The notes: generated by a model not told the origin, from the sequence alone. A stretch of DNA of 64,000 bases from Pseudomonas entomophila (GCF_013523165.1 NZ_JAAMQI010000023.1:1-64000), one strand, 5' to 3'; counted from the stretch's first letter, positions 35,188-45,036 are shown. Translations and numbers: made by a program.

Positions 35188-36105
35188 TCATTCCGATCGA
35201 ATCAAGCGACGTGGCGCGATGCGCCCGTCTTCGCTCACTTCACCGATACCGATGAAGCGACCATCGTGATCCTGTACGCGCACCATGCCAAAGGCCGGTG
35301 CTTCCGGTGCCCTCACGGGCTGACCGTGCAGCCAGTAGAACGCACTGTGCTCCGACAACTGCACCAGCGGCCAGTCGAGCAAACCGCTGTCGGCAGGGAG
35401 CAGGAAGCGATCGAGCGCTTCGTGTCCACCTTCGGCATGGGCCTGTTCGAGTGCCTCGAGCGTCACCGTACGGGCCAGGTCGAACGGACCGGCCTGCGTA
35501 CGCCGCAACTCGGCGACGTAGGCGCCGCAACCGAGCACTTCGCCGATGTCCTCGACCAGTGTGCGGATGTAGGTGCCTTTGCTGCAGCCGACCGACAGTC
35601 TGGCACGTGTGCCGTCGACGTCGAGCAGTTCCAGGTGGTTAATAGTAACAGAACGCGCCTCGCGCTCCACTACCTCTCCTGCACGTGCCAGTTTATACAA
35701 CGGCTGGCCATCGCGCTTGAGCGCCGAGTACATCGGCGGGATCTGGCTGATCGGGCCACGAAACTGCGGCAGGGCCGCTTCGATCTCGGGCCGACCGGCG
35801 GTCACCTCGCGGGTGCGCAGCACCTCGCCTTCGGCATCGGCGGTGTTGGTGGTCTGGCCCAGTTGCATGACCGTCTCGTAGCCCTTGTCGGAATCGAGCA
35901 GGTACTGGGAGAACTTGGTCGCTTCACCAAAGCACAGCGGCAACACGCCGGTGGCCAGCGGATCGAGGCTGCCGGTGTGGCCGGCCTTCTCGGCGTTGAG
36001 CAACCAGCGCACCTTCTGCAAGGCCGCATTGGACGTGAAGCCCAGTGGCTTGTCGAGCAGGATGATGCCGCTGACGTTGCGGCGGATACGTTTGACCTGG
36101 GCCAC
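35188..36105 (-). CDS. truB: tRNA pseudouridine-55 synthase
   Basis: The 305-residue protein has the catalytic aspartate in GSLDPLATGVLP (Asp48) and KSAKGTYIRTL-like block SKGTYIRTLVEDIG near residue 180. It makes pseudouridine 55 in the T-loop of elongator tRNAs. The start codon follows the rbfA stop by three bases, so rbfA-truB is one operon. Confidence 0.97.
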   Translation of the reverse strand: MAQVKRIRRNVSGIILLDKPLGFTSNAALQKVRWLLNAEKAGHTGSLDPLATGVLPLCFGEATKFSQYLLDSDKGYETVMQLGQTTNTADAEGEVLRTREVTAGRPEIEAALPQFRGPISQIPPMYSALKRDGQPLYKLARAGEVVEREARSVTINHLELLDVDGTRARLSVGCSKGTYIRTLVEDIGEVLGCGAYVAELRRTQAGPFDLARTVTLEALEQAHAEGGHEALDRFLLPADSGLLDWPLVQLSEHSAFYWLHGQPVRAPEAPAFGMVRVQDHDGRFIGIGEVSEDGRIAPRRLIRSE

Positions 36106-36108
36106 CGC

Positions 36109-36507
36109 TTACTCCTCGGCGTCCGGCTTGTCGGCATCCTGGTGCTGACGGTCTTCGGCCACCGCGCGCTCGATCAGCGCCGACAGGTGGGCACCCCGGC
36201 CGATGCTCTCGTCGAAGTGGAAGTGCAACTGCGGGACACTGCGCAGGTTCATCGCGCGGCCCAGGTGCAGGCGCAGGAAGCTGGCGGCGCTGTTGAGCGC
36301 CTTGAGGGTCTGTGCCACGGTATCGGAACCGTCGGCACCCATGACGGTGATGAACACCTTGGCATGGCCCAGGTCACGGCTGACGTCGACGGCGGTGATG
36401 GTCACCAGGCCGACACGGGGATCCTTGACCTCGCGACGAATCAGGTCAGCCAGTTCGCGCTGCATCTGATCGCCGATACGTTGGGTACGGCTGTATTCTT
36501 TTGCCAT
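36109..36507 (-). CDS. rbfA: Ribosome-binding factor A
   Basis: The 132-residue protein has the KH-like fold of RbfA and the conserved RTQRIGDQMQRELADLI start. It matures the 5' end of 16S rRNA in the late 30S subunit, and in E. coli is required for cold growth. The acidic C-terminal tail (EDRQHQDADKPDAEE) is less conserved. It lies between infB and truB. Confidence 0.96.
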   Translation of the reverse strand: MAKEYSRTQRIGDQMQRELADLIRREVKDPRVGLVTITAVDVSRDLGHAKVFITVMGADGSDTVAQTLKALNSAASFLRLHLGRAMNLRSVPQLHFHFDESIGRGAHLSALIERAVAEDRQHQDADKPDAEE

Positions 36508-36535
36508 CGTTGTTACCTGTCACTAAAGCGGCAAA

Positions 36536-36565
36536 CGCCCGACCAGGCAAATGCCTGACCGGGCG
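36536..36565 (-). other. Hairpin in the infB-rbfA spacer
   Basis: An imperfect 13-bp inverted repeat (CGCCCG-ACCAGGCA... TGCCTGA-CCGGGCG) lies 62 bp after the infB stop in the 120-bp spacer. Only TTTG follows on the minus strand, so it is more likely a processing or attenuating structure than a full terminator. Confidence 0.5.
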
Positions 36566-36627
36566 CTGTTTCAGAACGCGATCGGACCACCCCGCAGGAT
36601 GACCGCTCGCATTCCCTGGCACTTCGC

Positions 36628-39153
36628 TTAGAGCGTACGTGCCACCTGGACCTTCTCGAAGACTTCGATCTTGTCGCCGACCTTGACGTCGTTGTAGCTC
36701 TTGACGCCGATGCCGCACTCCATGCCCGAACGGACTTCGGCAGCGTCGTCCTTGAAGCGACGCAGCGATTCCAGCTCGCCTTCGAAGATCACCACGTCCT
36801 CGCGCAGTACGCGGATCGGACGGTTGCGGTAGACGGTGCCTTCGATGACCATGCAGCCAGCGATGGCGCCGAACTTCGGCGAACGGAACACGTCACGCAC
36901 TTCGGCGACACCCAGGATGTTCTCGCGAACATCGCTGCCGAGCATGCCGGTCAGGGCCTTCTTGACGTCTTCGATGATGTCGTAGATCACGTTGTAGTAA
37001 CGCATATCCAGACCTTCCTGCTCGACGATCTTGCGCGCACCGGCATCGGCACGCACGTTGAAGCCGAACAGCACCGCGTTGGACGCCAGCGCCAGGTTGG
37101 CGTCGCTCTCGGTGATACCACCGACACCGCCACCGACCACACGCACCTGGACTTCGTCGTTGCCCAACCCGCCGAGCGAGCCTTGCAGCGCTTCCAGAGA
37201 GCCGCGCACATCGGTCTTGAGCACGATGTTGAGGGTCTTCTTCTCTTCCTGACCCATGGTCTCGAAGATGTTTTCCAGCTTGCCGGCGTGAGCACGGGCC
37301 AGCTTGACCTCGCGGTACTTGCCTTGACGGAACATCGCCACTTCACGGGCTTTCTTCTCGTCGGCGACCACGGACAGCTCGTCACCGGCTTCCGGCGTGC
37401 CGTCCAGGCCGAGGATCTCGACCGGGATCGACGGGCCGGCTTCCTTCACAGGCTTGCCGTTCTCGTCGAGCATGGCGCGAACGCGGCCGTAGTTGGAGCC
37501 GCACAGGACCATGTCGCCCTGACGCAGCGTACCGTCCTGGACCAGGATGGTCGCCACCGGACCGCGGCCCTTGTCGAGGCGCGATTCGACCACGACGCCA
37601 CGACCTGGCGCAGTCGGCGTGGCGCTCAGCTCGAGAATCTCGGCCTGCAGCAGGACGGCTTCGAGCAGTTCGTCGACACCGGTACCCATCTTCGCCGAGA
37701 CCTTCACGAACGGCGTGTCACCACCCCAGTCCTCGGACGTCACGCCTTCGACGGACAGCTCGTTGCGGATACGGTCGAGGTCCGCACCTGGCTTGTCGAT
37801 CTTGTTCACCGCCACGACCAGCGGGACGCCCGCTGCCTTGGCATGCTGGACGGCTTCGCGGGTCTGCGGCATGACGCCGTCGTCCGCTGCCACCACCAGG
37901 ATGACGATGTCGGTGGCCTTGGCACCCCGGGCACGCATCGCGGTGAACGCGGCGTGGCCTGGGGTATCGAGGAAGGTGACCATGCCGCGGTCGGTTTCCA
38001 CGTGGTAGGCACCGATGTGCTGGGTGATGCCACCGGCCTCGCCTGCGGCAACCTTGGCACGACGGATGTAGTCGAGCAGCGAGGTCTTGCCGTGGTCGAC
38101 GTGACCCATCACGGTCACCACCGGTGCACGCGATTCGGTCTCGCCTTCGAACTTCAGCGATTCGGCCAGGGAGTCTTCCAGCGCGGTGTCGCTGACCAGC
38201 TTGACCTTGTGGCCCAGCTCTTCGGCGACCAGCTGCGCGGTTTCACGGTCCAGCACCTGGTTGATGGTGACGGGCGTGCCCAGTTTGAACATGAACTTGA
38301 CGACTTCAGCGCCCTTGACCGCCATCTGCTGTGCCAGCTCGGAGACGGTGATGGTCTCGCCGAGGGTGACGTCGCGGACGATCGGACCGGTCGGGCTCTG
38401 GAAGCCGTGCTGGTTGCGCTTCTTGAGCTTGCCCTTGCCACCGCGACCGCGACGGAAACCATCGCTCTCTTCTTCGGTGGTGCGCGGCGCAGCGCGCGGC
38501 GTCGGAGCCTTCTCTTTCTCTTTGACCTTGACCTTCACCGACACGCGCGGCGCTTCGTTGCGGCGCTCGCCACGACGATCGTCCTCACGGGCACGCTCGC
38601 CACGACGGGCGTCGTCCTTCTTGCGCTCGGCAGCGCGCGCAGCGGCGTCTTCGGACGTCGGCGCGTTCGCCACGGGGGCAGCAGCAGCGGCCGGAGCCGG
38701 TGCCGGTGCAGCCGCTGGCGCAGCCTTGGGCGCTGCAGCCGGGTCGCGACGGGATTGCTCCTCGATGCGCTGACGGGAATCGGCGTTGGCCTTGGTGCGC
38801 GCGGCTTCTTCGGCGGCACGACGCTCTTCGAGCTCGCGCTTCTGCTCCGCCTGGATCTCTTCCTGGCTGCGCTGGACGAATACTTTCTTCTTGCGTACTT
38901 CTACGCTGATGCTCTTGCTACCGGCGACACGCAGGGTGCTGGTGGTCTTGCGCTGCAAGGTGATCTTGCGCGGCTCTTCCGCCTTGGCCTTGTGGCCACT
39001 TTTCAGGTGGTTCAGCAGAACCTGCTTTTCATTGTCGGTCACTACCTGACCGGCGTCGGTGTGCGGCAGACCTGCCTCACGCATCTGCTGCAGCAGGCGC
39101 TCTACCGGTGCTTCGACCTCTCGGGCCAGTTCTTTCACCGTGACTTGCGTCAT
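36628..39153 (-). CDS. infB: Translation initiation factor IF-2
   Basis: The 841-residue protein has an N-terminal helical region, a long charged Ala/Arg/Glu/Lys-rich linker (about residues 80-240), then the GTPase core. The G1 motif GHVDHGKT starts at Gly350, with DTPGHAAF and NKID following. Domain II, domain III and the fMet-tRNA-binding C-terminal domain complete it. It recruits initiator tRNA to the 30S subunit. Internal in-frame starts could give shorter forms, as known for IF-2, but I cannot locate one securely. The gap to nusA is 27 bp. Confidence 0.97.
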   Translation of the reverse strand: MTQVTVKELAREVEAPVERLLQQMREAGLPHTDAGQVVTDNEKQVLLNHLKSGHKAKAEEPRKITLQRKTTSTLRVAGSKSISVEVRKKKVFVQRSQEEIQAEQKRELEERRAAEEAARTKANADSRQRIEEQSRRDPAAAPKAAPAAAPAPAPAAAAAPVANAPTSEDAAARAAERKKDDARRGERAREDDRRGERRNEAPRVSVKVKVKEKEKAPTPRAAPRTTEEESDGFRRGRGGKGKLKKRNQHGFQSPTGPIVRDVTLGETITVSELAQQMAVKGAEVVKFMFKLGTPVTINQVLDRETAQLVAEELGHKVKLVSDTALEDSLAESLKFEGETESRAPVVTVMGHVDHGKTSLLDYIRRAKVAAGEAGGITQHIGAYHVETDRGMVTFLDTPGHAAFTAMRARGAKATDIVILVVAADDGVMPQTREAVQHAKAAGVPLVVAVNKIDKPGADLDRIRNELSVEGVTSEDWGGDTPFVKVSAKMGTGVDELLEAVLLQAEILELSATPTAPGRGVVVESRLDKGRGPVATILVQDGTLRQGDMVLCGSNYGRVRAMLDENGKPVKEAGPSIPVEILGLDGTPEAGDELSVVADEKKAREVAMFRQGKYREVKLARAHAGKLENIFETMGQEEKKTLNIVLKTDVRGSLEALQGSLGGLGNDEVQVRVVGGGVGGITESDANLALASNAVLFGFNVRADAGARKIVEQEGLDMRYYNVIYDIIEDVKKALTGMLGSDVRENILGVAEVRDVFRSPKFGAIAGCMVIEGTVYRNRPIRVLREDVVIFEGELESLRRFKDDAAEVRSGMECGIGVKSYNDVKVGDKIEVFEKVQVARTL

Positions 39154-39180
39154 GCACTTCTCTCCTCAGGCCGCGCCTAA

Positions 39181-40662
39181 TTACTCGAACCAGTGGGCTC
39201 GGGCGGCCATGATCAACTTGCCGGCACGCTCTTGGTCGATGCCGTCGATGTCGAGCAGGTCGTCAATCGACTGCTCGGCCAGGTCTTCGCGGTTAACCAC
39301 GCCGCGCACCGCCAGTTCCGCTGCCAGGTCGTCGTCCATGCCCTCGAGGGAGAGCAAGTCTTCGGCCGGGTGAGCGTCTGCCAGTTTTTCCTCGGTAGCG
39401 ATGGCCTTGGTCAACAAACGATCCTTGGCACGAGCGCGAAGCTCGTTGACGATGTCTTCGTCAAAGCCGTCGATGTTGAGCATTTCTTCCAACGGTACGT
39501 AGGCAATTTCTTCCAGGCTGGTGAAGCCTTCGTCGACCAACACCTGCGCCAACTCTTCATCGACTTCCAGCTCTTCGATGAAGTTGCGCAGGATGTCGCC
39601 GGTCTCGGCTTGCTGCTTGGCCTGGATGTCCTTCTCGGTCATCACGTTCAAGGTCCAGCCGCTCAGCTGGCTGGCCAGGCGAACGTTCTGACCGCCACGA
39701 CCGATCGCCTGAGCGAGGTTGTCCTCGGCCACGGCGATGTCCATGGCATGGGCATCCTCGTCGACGATGATGGCTGCGACTTCAGCGGGCGACATGGCGT
39801 TGATGACGAATTGTGCCGGGTTCTCGTCCCAGAGGACGATATCCACGCGCTCGCCACCCAGTTCGCCGGAAACGGCCTGGACGCGCGAGCCACGCATGCC
39901 GATGCAGGCACCTTGCGGGTCGATGCGCTTATCCTTCGAGCGCACTGCGATCTTGGCGCGCGAACCCGGATCACGGGACGCAGCCATCACTTCGATCAGA
40001 CCCTCGGCGATTTCCGGGACTTCGATCCGGAACAGCTCGATCAGCATCTGTGGGGCGGTACGCGACAGGATCAGCTGCGGACCACGGTTTTCGGTACGGA
40101 TTTCCTTGAGCAGCGCACGCAGGCGCACGCCGACCCGGAAGGTTTCGCGAGCGATGATGTCTTCGCGCGCCAGCAGCGCCTCGGCATTGTTGCCCAGGTC
40201 GACGATGACGTTGTCGCGGGTGACTTTCTTGACCGTACCCGAGATGATTTCACCGACGCGCTCGCGGTAGGCGTCGACGATCTGCGCACGCTCGGCCTCA
40301 CGGACCTTCTGTACGATGACCTGCTTGGCGGTCTGGGCGGCGATGCGACCGAACTCGATGGACTCGATCTTTTCTTCGATCACGTCACCGACCTTGGCTT
40401 CGGGATGACTCTCCTGAATCTTGCTCGGCCAGACTTCAATGGCCGGATCGTCCAGGTCGTCTTCCTCGACCACGGTCCAGCGACGGAAGGTTTCGTAGCT
40501 ACCGGTGTGGCGGTTGATTTCCACACGCAGGTCGACTTCGTCTTCAAAACGCTTCTTGGTCGCGGTGGCCAGGGCCACTTCCAGCGCCTCGAAAATGACG
40601 CCGGGCGGAACGCCCTTTTCGTTGGATACCGATTCAACAACCAGCAGTACTTCTTTGCTCAT
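39181..40662 (-). CDS. nusA: Transcription termination/antitermination factor NusA
   Basis: The 493-residue protein has an N-terminal RNA polymerase-binding domain, S1 (GEIISGTVKKVTRDNVIVDLG) and two KH domains (GMRGSRVQAVSGELGGERVDI). Two C-terminal acidic helix-hairpin-helix repeats follow (around residues 365-420 and 435-490). It modulates pausing, intrinsic termination and antitermination. The ATG at 40662 (MSKEVLLVVESV) is the family start. It lies 59 bp after rimP. Confidence 0.97.
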   Translation of the reverse strand: MSKEVLLVVESVSNEKGVPPGVIFEALEVALATATKKRFEDEVDLRVEINRHTGSYETFRRWTVVEEDDLDDPAIEVWPSKIQESHPEAKVGDVIEEKIESIEFGRIAAQTAKQVIVQKVREAERAQIVDAYRERVGEIISGTVKKVTRDNVIVDLGNNAEALLAREDIIARETFRVGVRLRALLKEIRTENRGPQLILSRTAPQMLIELFRIEVPEIAEGLIEVMAASRDPGSRAKIAVRSKDKRIDPQGACIGMRGSRVQAVSGELGGERVDIVLWDENPAQFVINAMSPAEVAAIIVDEDAHAMDIAVAEDNLAQAIGRGGQNVRLASQLSGWTLNVMTEKDIQAKQQAETGDILRNFIEELEVDEELAQVLVDEGFTSLEEIAYVPLEEMLNIDGFDEDIVNELRARAKDRLLTKAIATEEKLADAHPAEDLLSLEGMDDDLAAELAVRGVVNREDLAEQSIDDLLDIDGIDQERAGKLIMAARAHWFE

Positions 40663-40721
40663 CGTACGCCTCGCCTTGCGCAAGCCTTCAGACCCGGAAT
40701 CTCCGCCGGGCCAGGCACGTC

Positions 40722-41180
40722 TCAGTCAAAACTGGGAATGATATTGGCCTTGTCGATCGAATCGATCGGCAACAGGAACTCGTGGGTGTCTACCTGAACC
40801 ACCACGTCCTGCTCCTCCACACCGCGGAGAAGGCCTTGGAAGTTACGCCGCCCTTCGAACGGCGTACGCAGTTTGATCTTCACTTGTTCGCCGGCATGCA
40901 GTGCGAACTGTTCAAGCGTGAACAATGGTCGATCCATGCCGGGAGAAGACACTTCGAGGGTATATTCGGAGCTGATTGGATCTTCTACATCCAGTACGCC
41001 ACTGGCCTGACGGCTGACCGCTTCGCAGTCGTCCACCAGGATGCCGCCCTCTTTGTCGATGTAGATACGCAGGACCGAATGCTTGCCTTGGGAGATGAAT
41101 TCGATCCCCCAGCATTGGTAGCCCAGACCCTCGACAACCGGGGCCAACAAGGCCTGCAACTGTTCTAGCTTGCTCGACAC
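40722..41180 (-). CDS. rimP: Ribosome maturation factor RimP
   Basis: The protein has 152 residues from a GTG at 41180 with GAGGGGG about five bases upstream, the usual family length. An ATG six codons upstream (41198) is the alternative. The conserved blocks GYQCWGIEF, LRIYIDKEGGI and DVEDPI match RimP, which assists early 30S assembly. The gene follows initiator tRNA-fMet, as metY-rimP-nusA-infB does in E. coli. Confidence 0.95.
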   Translation of the reverse strand: MSSKLEQLQALLAPVVEGLGYQCWGIEFISQGKHSVLRIYIDKEGGILVDDCEAVSRQASGVLDVEDPISSEYTLEVSSPGMDRPLFTLEQFALHAGEQVKIKLRTPFEGRRNFQGLLRGVEEQDVVVQVDTHEFLLPIDSIDKANIIPSFD

Positions 41181-41205
41181 CTGAACCCCCTCGTGCATGC
41201 TGTGC

Positions 41206-41231
41206 AAATAAAAAATGGGCGAAGCGCCCAT
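41206..41231 (-). terminator. Second terminator downstream of tRNA-fMet
   Basis: TGGGCG-CTT-CGCCCA is followed by a run of T residues on the minus strand. It lies 26 bp before the rimP start. rimP must therefore be transcribed by readthrough, or this hairpin is regulatory. Confidence 0.75.
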
Positions 41232-41276
41232 CCCTGATACGCCGTCGGACAACGGCGCTAAGACTGTTCAGCTAAC

Positions 41277-41298
41277 AAAAAGCCCCTGTGAAGGGGCT
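41277..41298 (-). terminator. Terminator directly after tRNA-fMet
   Basis: AGCCCC/GGGGCT stem followed by TTTTT on the minus strand, 11 bp after the tRNA CCA end. Confidence 0.8.
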
Positions 41299-41308
41299 CC
41301 GCTGACAT

Positions 41309-41385
<77 letters not shown>

Positions 41386-41447
41386 TCAACGCTGGAGCGA
41401 AAGTATAAGACCGAACCCGCGAAGGGGTCAATCTGACCTCCACCTGC

Positions 41448-41470
41448 AAGAAAGCCCGCAACAGCGGGCT
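41448..41470 (-). terminator. Terminator after tRNA-Leu
   Basis: AGCCCGC-TGTT-GCGGGCT followed by TTTCTT on the minus strand, between the two tRNA genes. Confidence 0.75.
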
Positions 41471-41483
41471 CTCATGCTTCAAT

Positions 41484-41569
41484 TGGTACCGAGAAGGGGA
41501 CTCGAACCCCTACACCCTATGGGCACAACCACCTCAAGGTTGCGTGTCTACCAATTCCACCACCTCGGC
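41484..41569 (-). tRNA. tRNA-Leu (GAG)
   Basis: The 86-base gene has a long variable arm, encoded CCA and anticodon loop CTTGAGG (anticodon GAG). It reads leucine CTC/CTT codons. It lies 18 bp after secG, as in many gamma-proteobacteria. Confidence 0.97.
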
Positions 41570-41587
41570 AATACTACATGAAACCTG

Positions 41588-41986
41588 TTACTTCTGCTCT
41601 TCAGCCGGAGGAGGTACATCACCCGCTTGAGGGGTTGTTGCGCTCTTCTGTTCTTGGAGCACCGGTACATCATCATTCAATACCGGTTTTTGTTGCTGCT
41701 GGACTTCCATGACCGCTGGATCTGGGAGACCGGCTTGAGAAAGCTCATGTGCTTTCTGCTTTGCGAAGTATCCTAACCCAAGTGCCGTCAAAAAGAAAGA
41801 GGCAGCAAGTATAGCAGTGATCTTACTCAGGAACGTTGCGGAGCCCTGACTACCGAAGACGGTATTCGAAGCACCTGCACCAAACGAGGCACCGGCTTCC
41901 GCACCTTTACCCTGTTGCAGCAACACCAGCGCAATAACCCCGATGGCACCCAACAGATGAAAAACGACTACGACTGTTTCCAGCAT
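41588..41986 (-). CDS. secG: Preprotein translocase subunit SecG
   Basis: The 132-residue protein has two membrane helices (about residues 3-24 and 56-73) separated by the conserved GAGASFGAGASNTVFGSQGS loop, then a hydrophilic Gln/Pro-rich tail. SecG assists protein translocation with SecYE. The ATG at 41986 (MLETVVVVFHLL) is the family start and lies 4 bp after tpiA. Confidence 0.95.
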   Translation of the reverse strand: MLETVVVVFHLLGAIGVIALVLLQQGKGAEAGASFGAGASNTVFGSQGSATFLSKITAILAASFFLTALGLGYFAKQKAHELSQAGLPDPAVMEVQQQQKPVLNDDVPVLQEQKSATTPQAGDVPPPAEEQK

Positions 41987-41990
41987 TTGT

Positions 41991-42746
41991 TCAGTTTCCT
42001 GCGGCGCGACAAATTGCACCGAATTCGTCTGCGTTCAGGGACGCTCCACCAATGAGCCCCCCATCGATATCCGGCATGCCGAACAACTCAACCGCATTGG
42101 CTGCCTTGACGCTGCCGCCGTACAGGATCTGTACGTTGGCGGCTACCTCGGCATCCTTTGCCGCCAGCTGGCTTCGGATCGCGGCGTGCACATCCTGGGC
42201 CTGCTGAGGCGTCGCCGTCAGCCCTGTACCGATGGCCCAAACAGGCTCGTAGGCAATGACCGCATTGGCAAAGGCCGTCACACCCAATGCATCGATGATG
42301 CTGCTCAACTGACGCCCGACCACTTCCAGCGTCTGGCCTGCCTCGCGCTCCTCAAGGGTTTCCCCAATACACAGCACTGGCTTCAAACCACTTTCCTGGG
42401 CGGCTGCAAACTTGCGATTGAGCACTTCGTCATCTTCGCCTATCAACTGGCGTCGCTCGGAATGCCCGATCAGGACAAGCGTGCAACCTGCATCGACCAG
42501 TTGAGCCGGTGATATTTCACCCGTCAACGCGCCTTGCCCAGGTTGTACCGCAGAATTCTGTGACCCTACGCGTATCCCCGTATCCTTCATACCTTCGACA
42601 ACGCGATGGATGAACAGCTCAGGGGGGAATACCGCCACTTCGATGTTGCCCGGAAGGACCAGCCTGCTTAGGCCGGAGACAAGCTCAGCGACGCTGGCGC
42701 GGGTACCGTGCATTTTCCAGTTACCAGCTACCATGGGGCGACGCAT
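41991..42746 (-). CDS. tpiA: Triose-phosphate isomerase
   Basis: The 251-residue TIM barrel has the catalytic lysine in NWKMHG (Lys11), the catalytic histidine in GHSERR and the catalytic glutamate in YEPVWAIGTG. It interconverts dihydroxyacetone phosphate and glyceraldehyde-3-phosphate. It sits between glmM and secG in the conserved order. Confidence 0.97.
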   Translation of the reverse strand: MRRPMVAGNWKMHGTRASVAELVSGLSRLVLPGNIEVAVFPPELFIHRVVEGMKDTGIRVGSQNSAVQPGQGALTGEISPAQLVDAGCTLVLIGHSERRQLIGEDDEVLNRKFAAAQESGLKPVLCIGETLEEREAGQTLEVVGRQLSSIIDALGVTAFANAVIAYEPVWAIGTGLTATPQQAQDVHAAIRSQLAAKDAEVAANVQILYGGSVKAANAVELFGMPDIDGGLIGGASLNADEFGAICRAAGN

Positions 42747-42823
42747 GCTTTACCTCGTCGATCAAAGTGGGCGCAGATCTTATCCAAACGAATCCGCGCT
42801 GGCAAGCCTCTTTCATGCCTCTT

Positions 42824-44164
42824 TCACGCACATACCTCGGTGACCAGTCTGGCCAACGATTCGGCGTGCTTGCGGACCTGACCTTCGTCGTCGCCCTCGA
42901 CCATCACCCGCACCAGCGGCTCGGTACCCGACTTGCGCAGCAGCACGCGACCACGGCCGGCCATGGCCTCGGTCGCCTGGGCGCTGGCCTGCTTGACCTC
43001 CGGGTGCTCCAGGGGATCGACGTCGCTGCCGGAGAAGCGCACGTTGATCAGCACCTGCGGGCACTTGCGCAGTGCCTGGCGGGCCTGGGCCAGCGTTTCG
43101 CCGCGGCGCTTGAGCGCCATCAGCACCTGCAGGGCGGCGATGATCGCATCCCCCGTGGTGGTGTGGTTGCAGCACACCACGTGCCCGGAGTTCTCGCCGC
43201 CGAGCTGCCAGTCGCGCTCTTGCAGCTCGGCCATCACGTAACGGTCGCCGACCTTGGCCCGTGCGAAGGGAATGCCCAGCTCGCCCAGGGCCAGCTCCAG
43301 CCCGAGGTTGCTCATCAAGGTCCCGACCACGCCGCCTTGCAGCTTGCCGCGCTCCTGCAGGTCGCGGGCGATGATGAACAGCAGTTCGTCGCCATCGACG
43401 ATCGCACCGGTGTGGTCGACCATCAGCACGCGGTCGCCGTCACCGTCGAACGCGATGCCCAGGTCGGCATGCCCGACCAGCACGGCGGCCTGCAGCGATT
43501 CGATGTGCGTCGAGCCACAGCCTTCGTTGATGTTCAGCCCATCGGGCTGGGCATGCAGCACGGTGACATCGGCACCCAGCTCGCGGAACACGCTCGGTGC
43601 CACCTTGTAGGTCGCGCCATGGGCGCAGTCGACCACCAGCTTGAGCCCGGCGAAATCGGTGCTGCTCGGCACGCTGCTCTTGCAGAACTCGATGTAGCGG
43701 CCGGCCGCGTCGTTGATCCGCGAGACCTTGCCCAGCTTGCTCGACTCGACCACGGTCATCGGCTGGTCGAGCAACTCCTCGATCATCAGCTCGATGTCGT
43801 CGGGCAGCTTGACGCCCTGGCCCGAGAAGAACTTGATGCCATTGTCGTCGTGCGGGTTGTGCGAGGCACTGATGACGATGCCGGCTTCGGCGTGGAAGGT
43901 GCGCGTCAGGTAGGCGATGGCCGGCGTGGGCATCGGCCCCAGCAGCATCACGTCCGCGCCGGCCGCGGAAAGCCCGGCCTCGAGGGCCGACTCGAACATG
44001 TAGCCGGAGATGCGCGTGTCCTTGCCGACCAGCACGCGGCAGTTGCCCTGCTTGCGGAAGGCCATGCCTGCCGCCCAGCCGAGCTTGAGCATGAAGTCGG
44101 GGGTGATCGGGTATTCACCGACACGGCCACGGATGCCGTCGGTACCAAAGTATTTTCTGCTCAT
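42824..44164 (-). CDS. glmM: Phosphoglucosamine mutase
   Basis: The 446-residue protein has the phospho-serine loop ISASHNP (Ser101), the Mg-binding DGDGDR and a C-terminal RKSGTEPLVRVMVEG phosphate-binding loop. It converts glucosamine-6-phosphate to glucosamine-1-phosphate for peptidoglycan and LPS precursors. It follows folP after 20 bp, the usual arrangement. Confidence 0.97.
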   Translation of the reverse strand: MSRKYFGTDGIRGRVGEYPITPDFMLKLGWAAGMAFRKQGNCRVLVGKDTRISGYMFESALEAGLSAAGADVMLLGPMPTPAIAYLTRTFHAEAGIVISASHNPHDDNGIKFFSGQGVKLPDDIELMIEELLDQPMTVVESSKLGKVSRINDAAGRYIEFCKSSVPSSTDFAGLKLVVDCAHGATYKVAPSVFRELGADVTVLHAQPDGLNINEGCGSTHIESLQAAVLVGHADLGIAFDGDGDRVLMVDHTGAIVDGDELLFIIARDLQERGKLQGGVVGTLMSNLGLELALGELGIPFARAKVGDRYVMAELQERDWQLGGENSGHVVCCNHTTTGDAIIAALQVLMALKRRGETLAQARQALRKCPQVLINVRFSGSDVDPLEHPEVKQASAQATEAMAGRGRVLLRKSGTEPLVRVMVEGDDEGQVRKHAESLARLVTEVCA

Positions 44165-44184
44165 GACGAGGCTCCAGGGTTCTC

Positions 44185-45036
44185 TTATTCGGCGTTCTGC
44201 ACTGCAGCGATCATGCGCACCACATCGACGGTCTCGTGCACATCATGGACACGAAGGATACGCGCGCCCTTGGCCATCGCCAAGGCAGCCAACGCCAGGC
44301 TGCCATAGAGTCGTTCATCGACCGATCGTTCCAGGGTCAGGCCGATCATGCTCTTGCGCGAGACGCCGACCAGCAGCGGACGCCCCAGGCGATGCAACGC
44401 CTCGAGGTGCTTGAACAGGCTCAGGTTGTGGGCCAGGGTCTTGGCGAAGCCGAACCCCGGGTCGAGCACGATGCGGCTGGCGTCGATACCGGCCACCGCA
44501 CAGGCGGCCATGCGCGACTCAAGGTAGCGTGCCACGTCCTGGGTCACATCATCGTAGTGCGGGTCGTCCTGCATGGTGCCGGGCTCGCCGCGCATGTGCA
44601 TCAGGCACACGGGCAGCCCGGTGGCGGCGGCGGCATCCAGCGCGCCGTCGCGCTCGAGCGCACGCACGTCGTTGATCAGGCCGGCGCCCAGGCGTGCCGC
44701 TTCGCGCATGACCGCAGGCGTGGAGGTATCGACCGAGACGATCACGTCCAGGTGGGCCGCGATGGCTTCGACCATCGGCGCCACGCGCTCGAGCTCTTCG
44801 GTCACCGACACGGCACGCGCACCCGGCCGGGTGGATTCGCCCCCCACGTCGATCAGCGTCGCACCGGCTGCCACCATGGCTTCGGCATGGCGCAACGCAG
44901 CGTCGCGGCGCGCGAACTGACCACCGTCGGAAAAGGAATCAGGGGTGACGTTGAGGATGCCCATGACATGGGTCTGGGACAGATCAAGAACCCGGTTGCC
45001 GCAAGGCAACCGGGTGGGGTACTGCTGAGAGCTCAT
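44185..45036 (-). CDS. folP: Dihydropteroate synthase
   Basis: The 283-residue TIM barrel has the two signatures GILNVTPDSFSDGG and DVGGESTRPGA. It condenses the pterin pyrophosphate made by FolK with p-aminobenzoate, the target of sulfonamides. It lies 8 bp after ftsH, as in E. coli. Confidence 0.97.
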   Translation of the reverse strand: MSSQQYPTRLPCGNRVLDLSQTHVMGILNVTPDSFSDGGQFARRDAALRHAEAMVAAGATLIDVGGESTRPGARAVSVTEELERVAPMVEAIAAHLDVIVSVDTSTPAVMREAARLGAGLINDVRALERDGALDAAAATGLPVCLMHMRGEPGTMQDDPHYDDVTQDVARYLESRMAACAVAGIDASRIVLDPGFGFAKTLAHNLSLFKHLEALHRLGRPLLVGVSRKSMIGLTLERSVDERLYGSLALAALAMAKGARILRVHDVHETVDVVRMIAAVQNAE

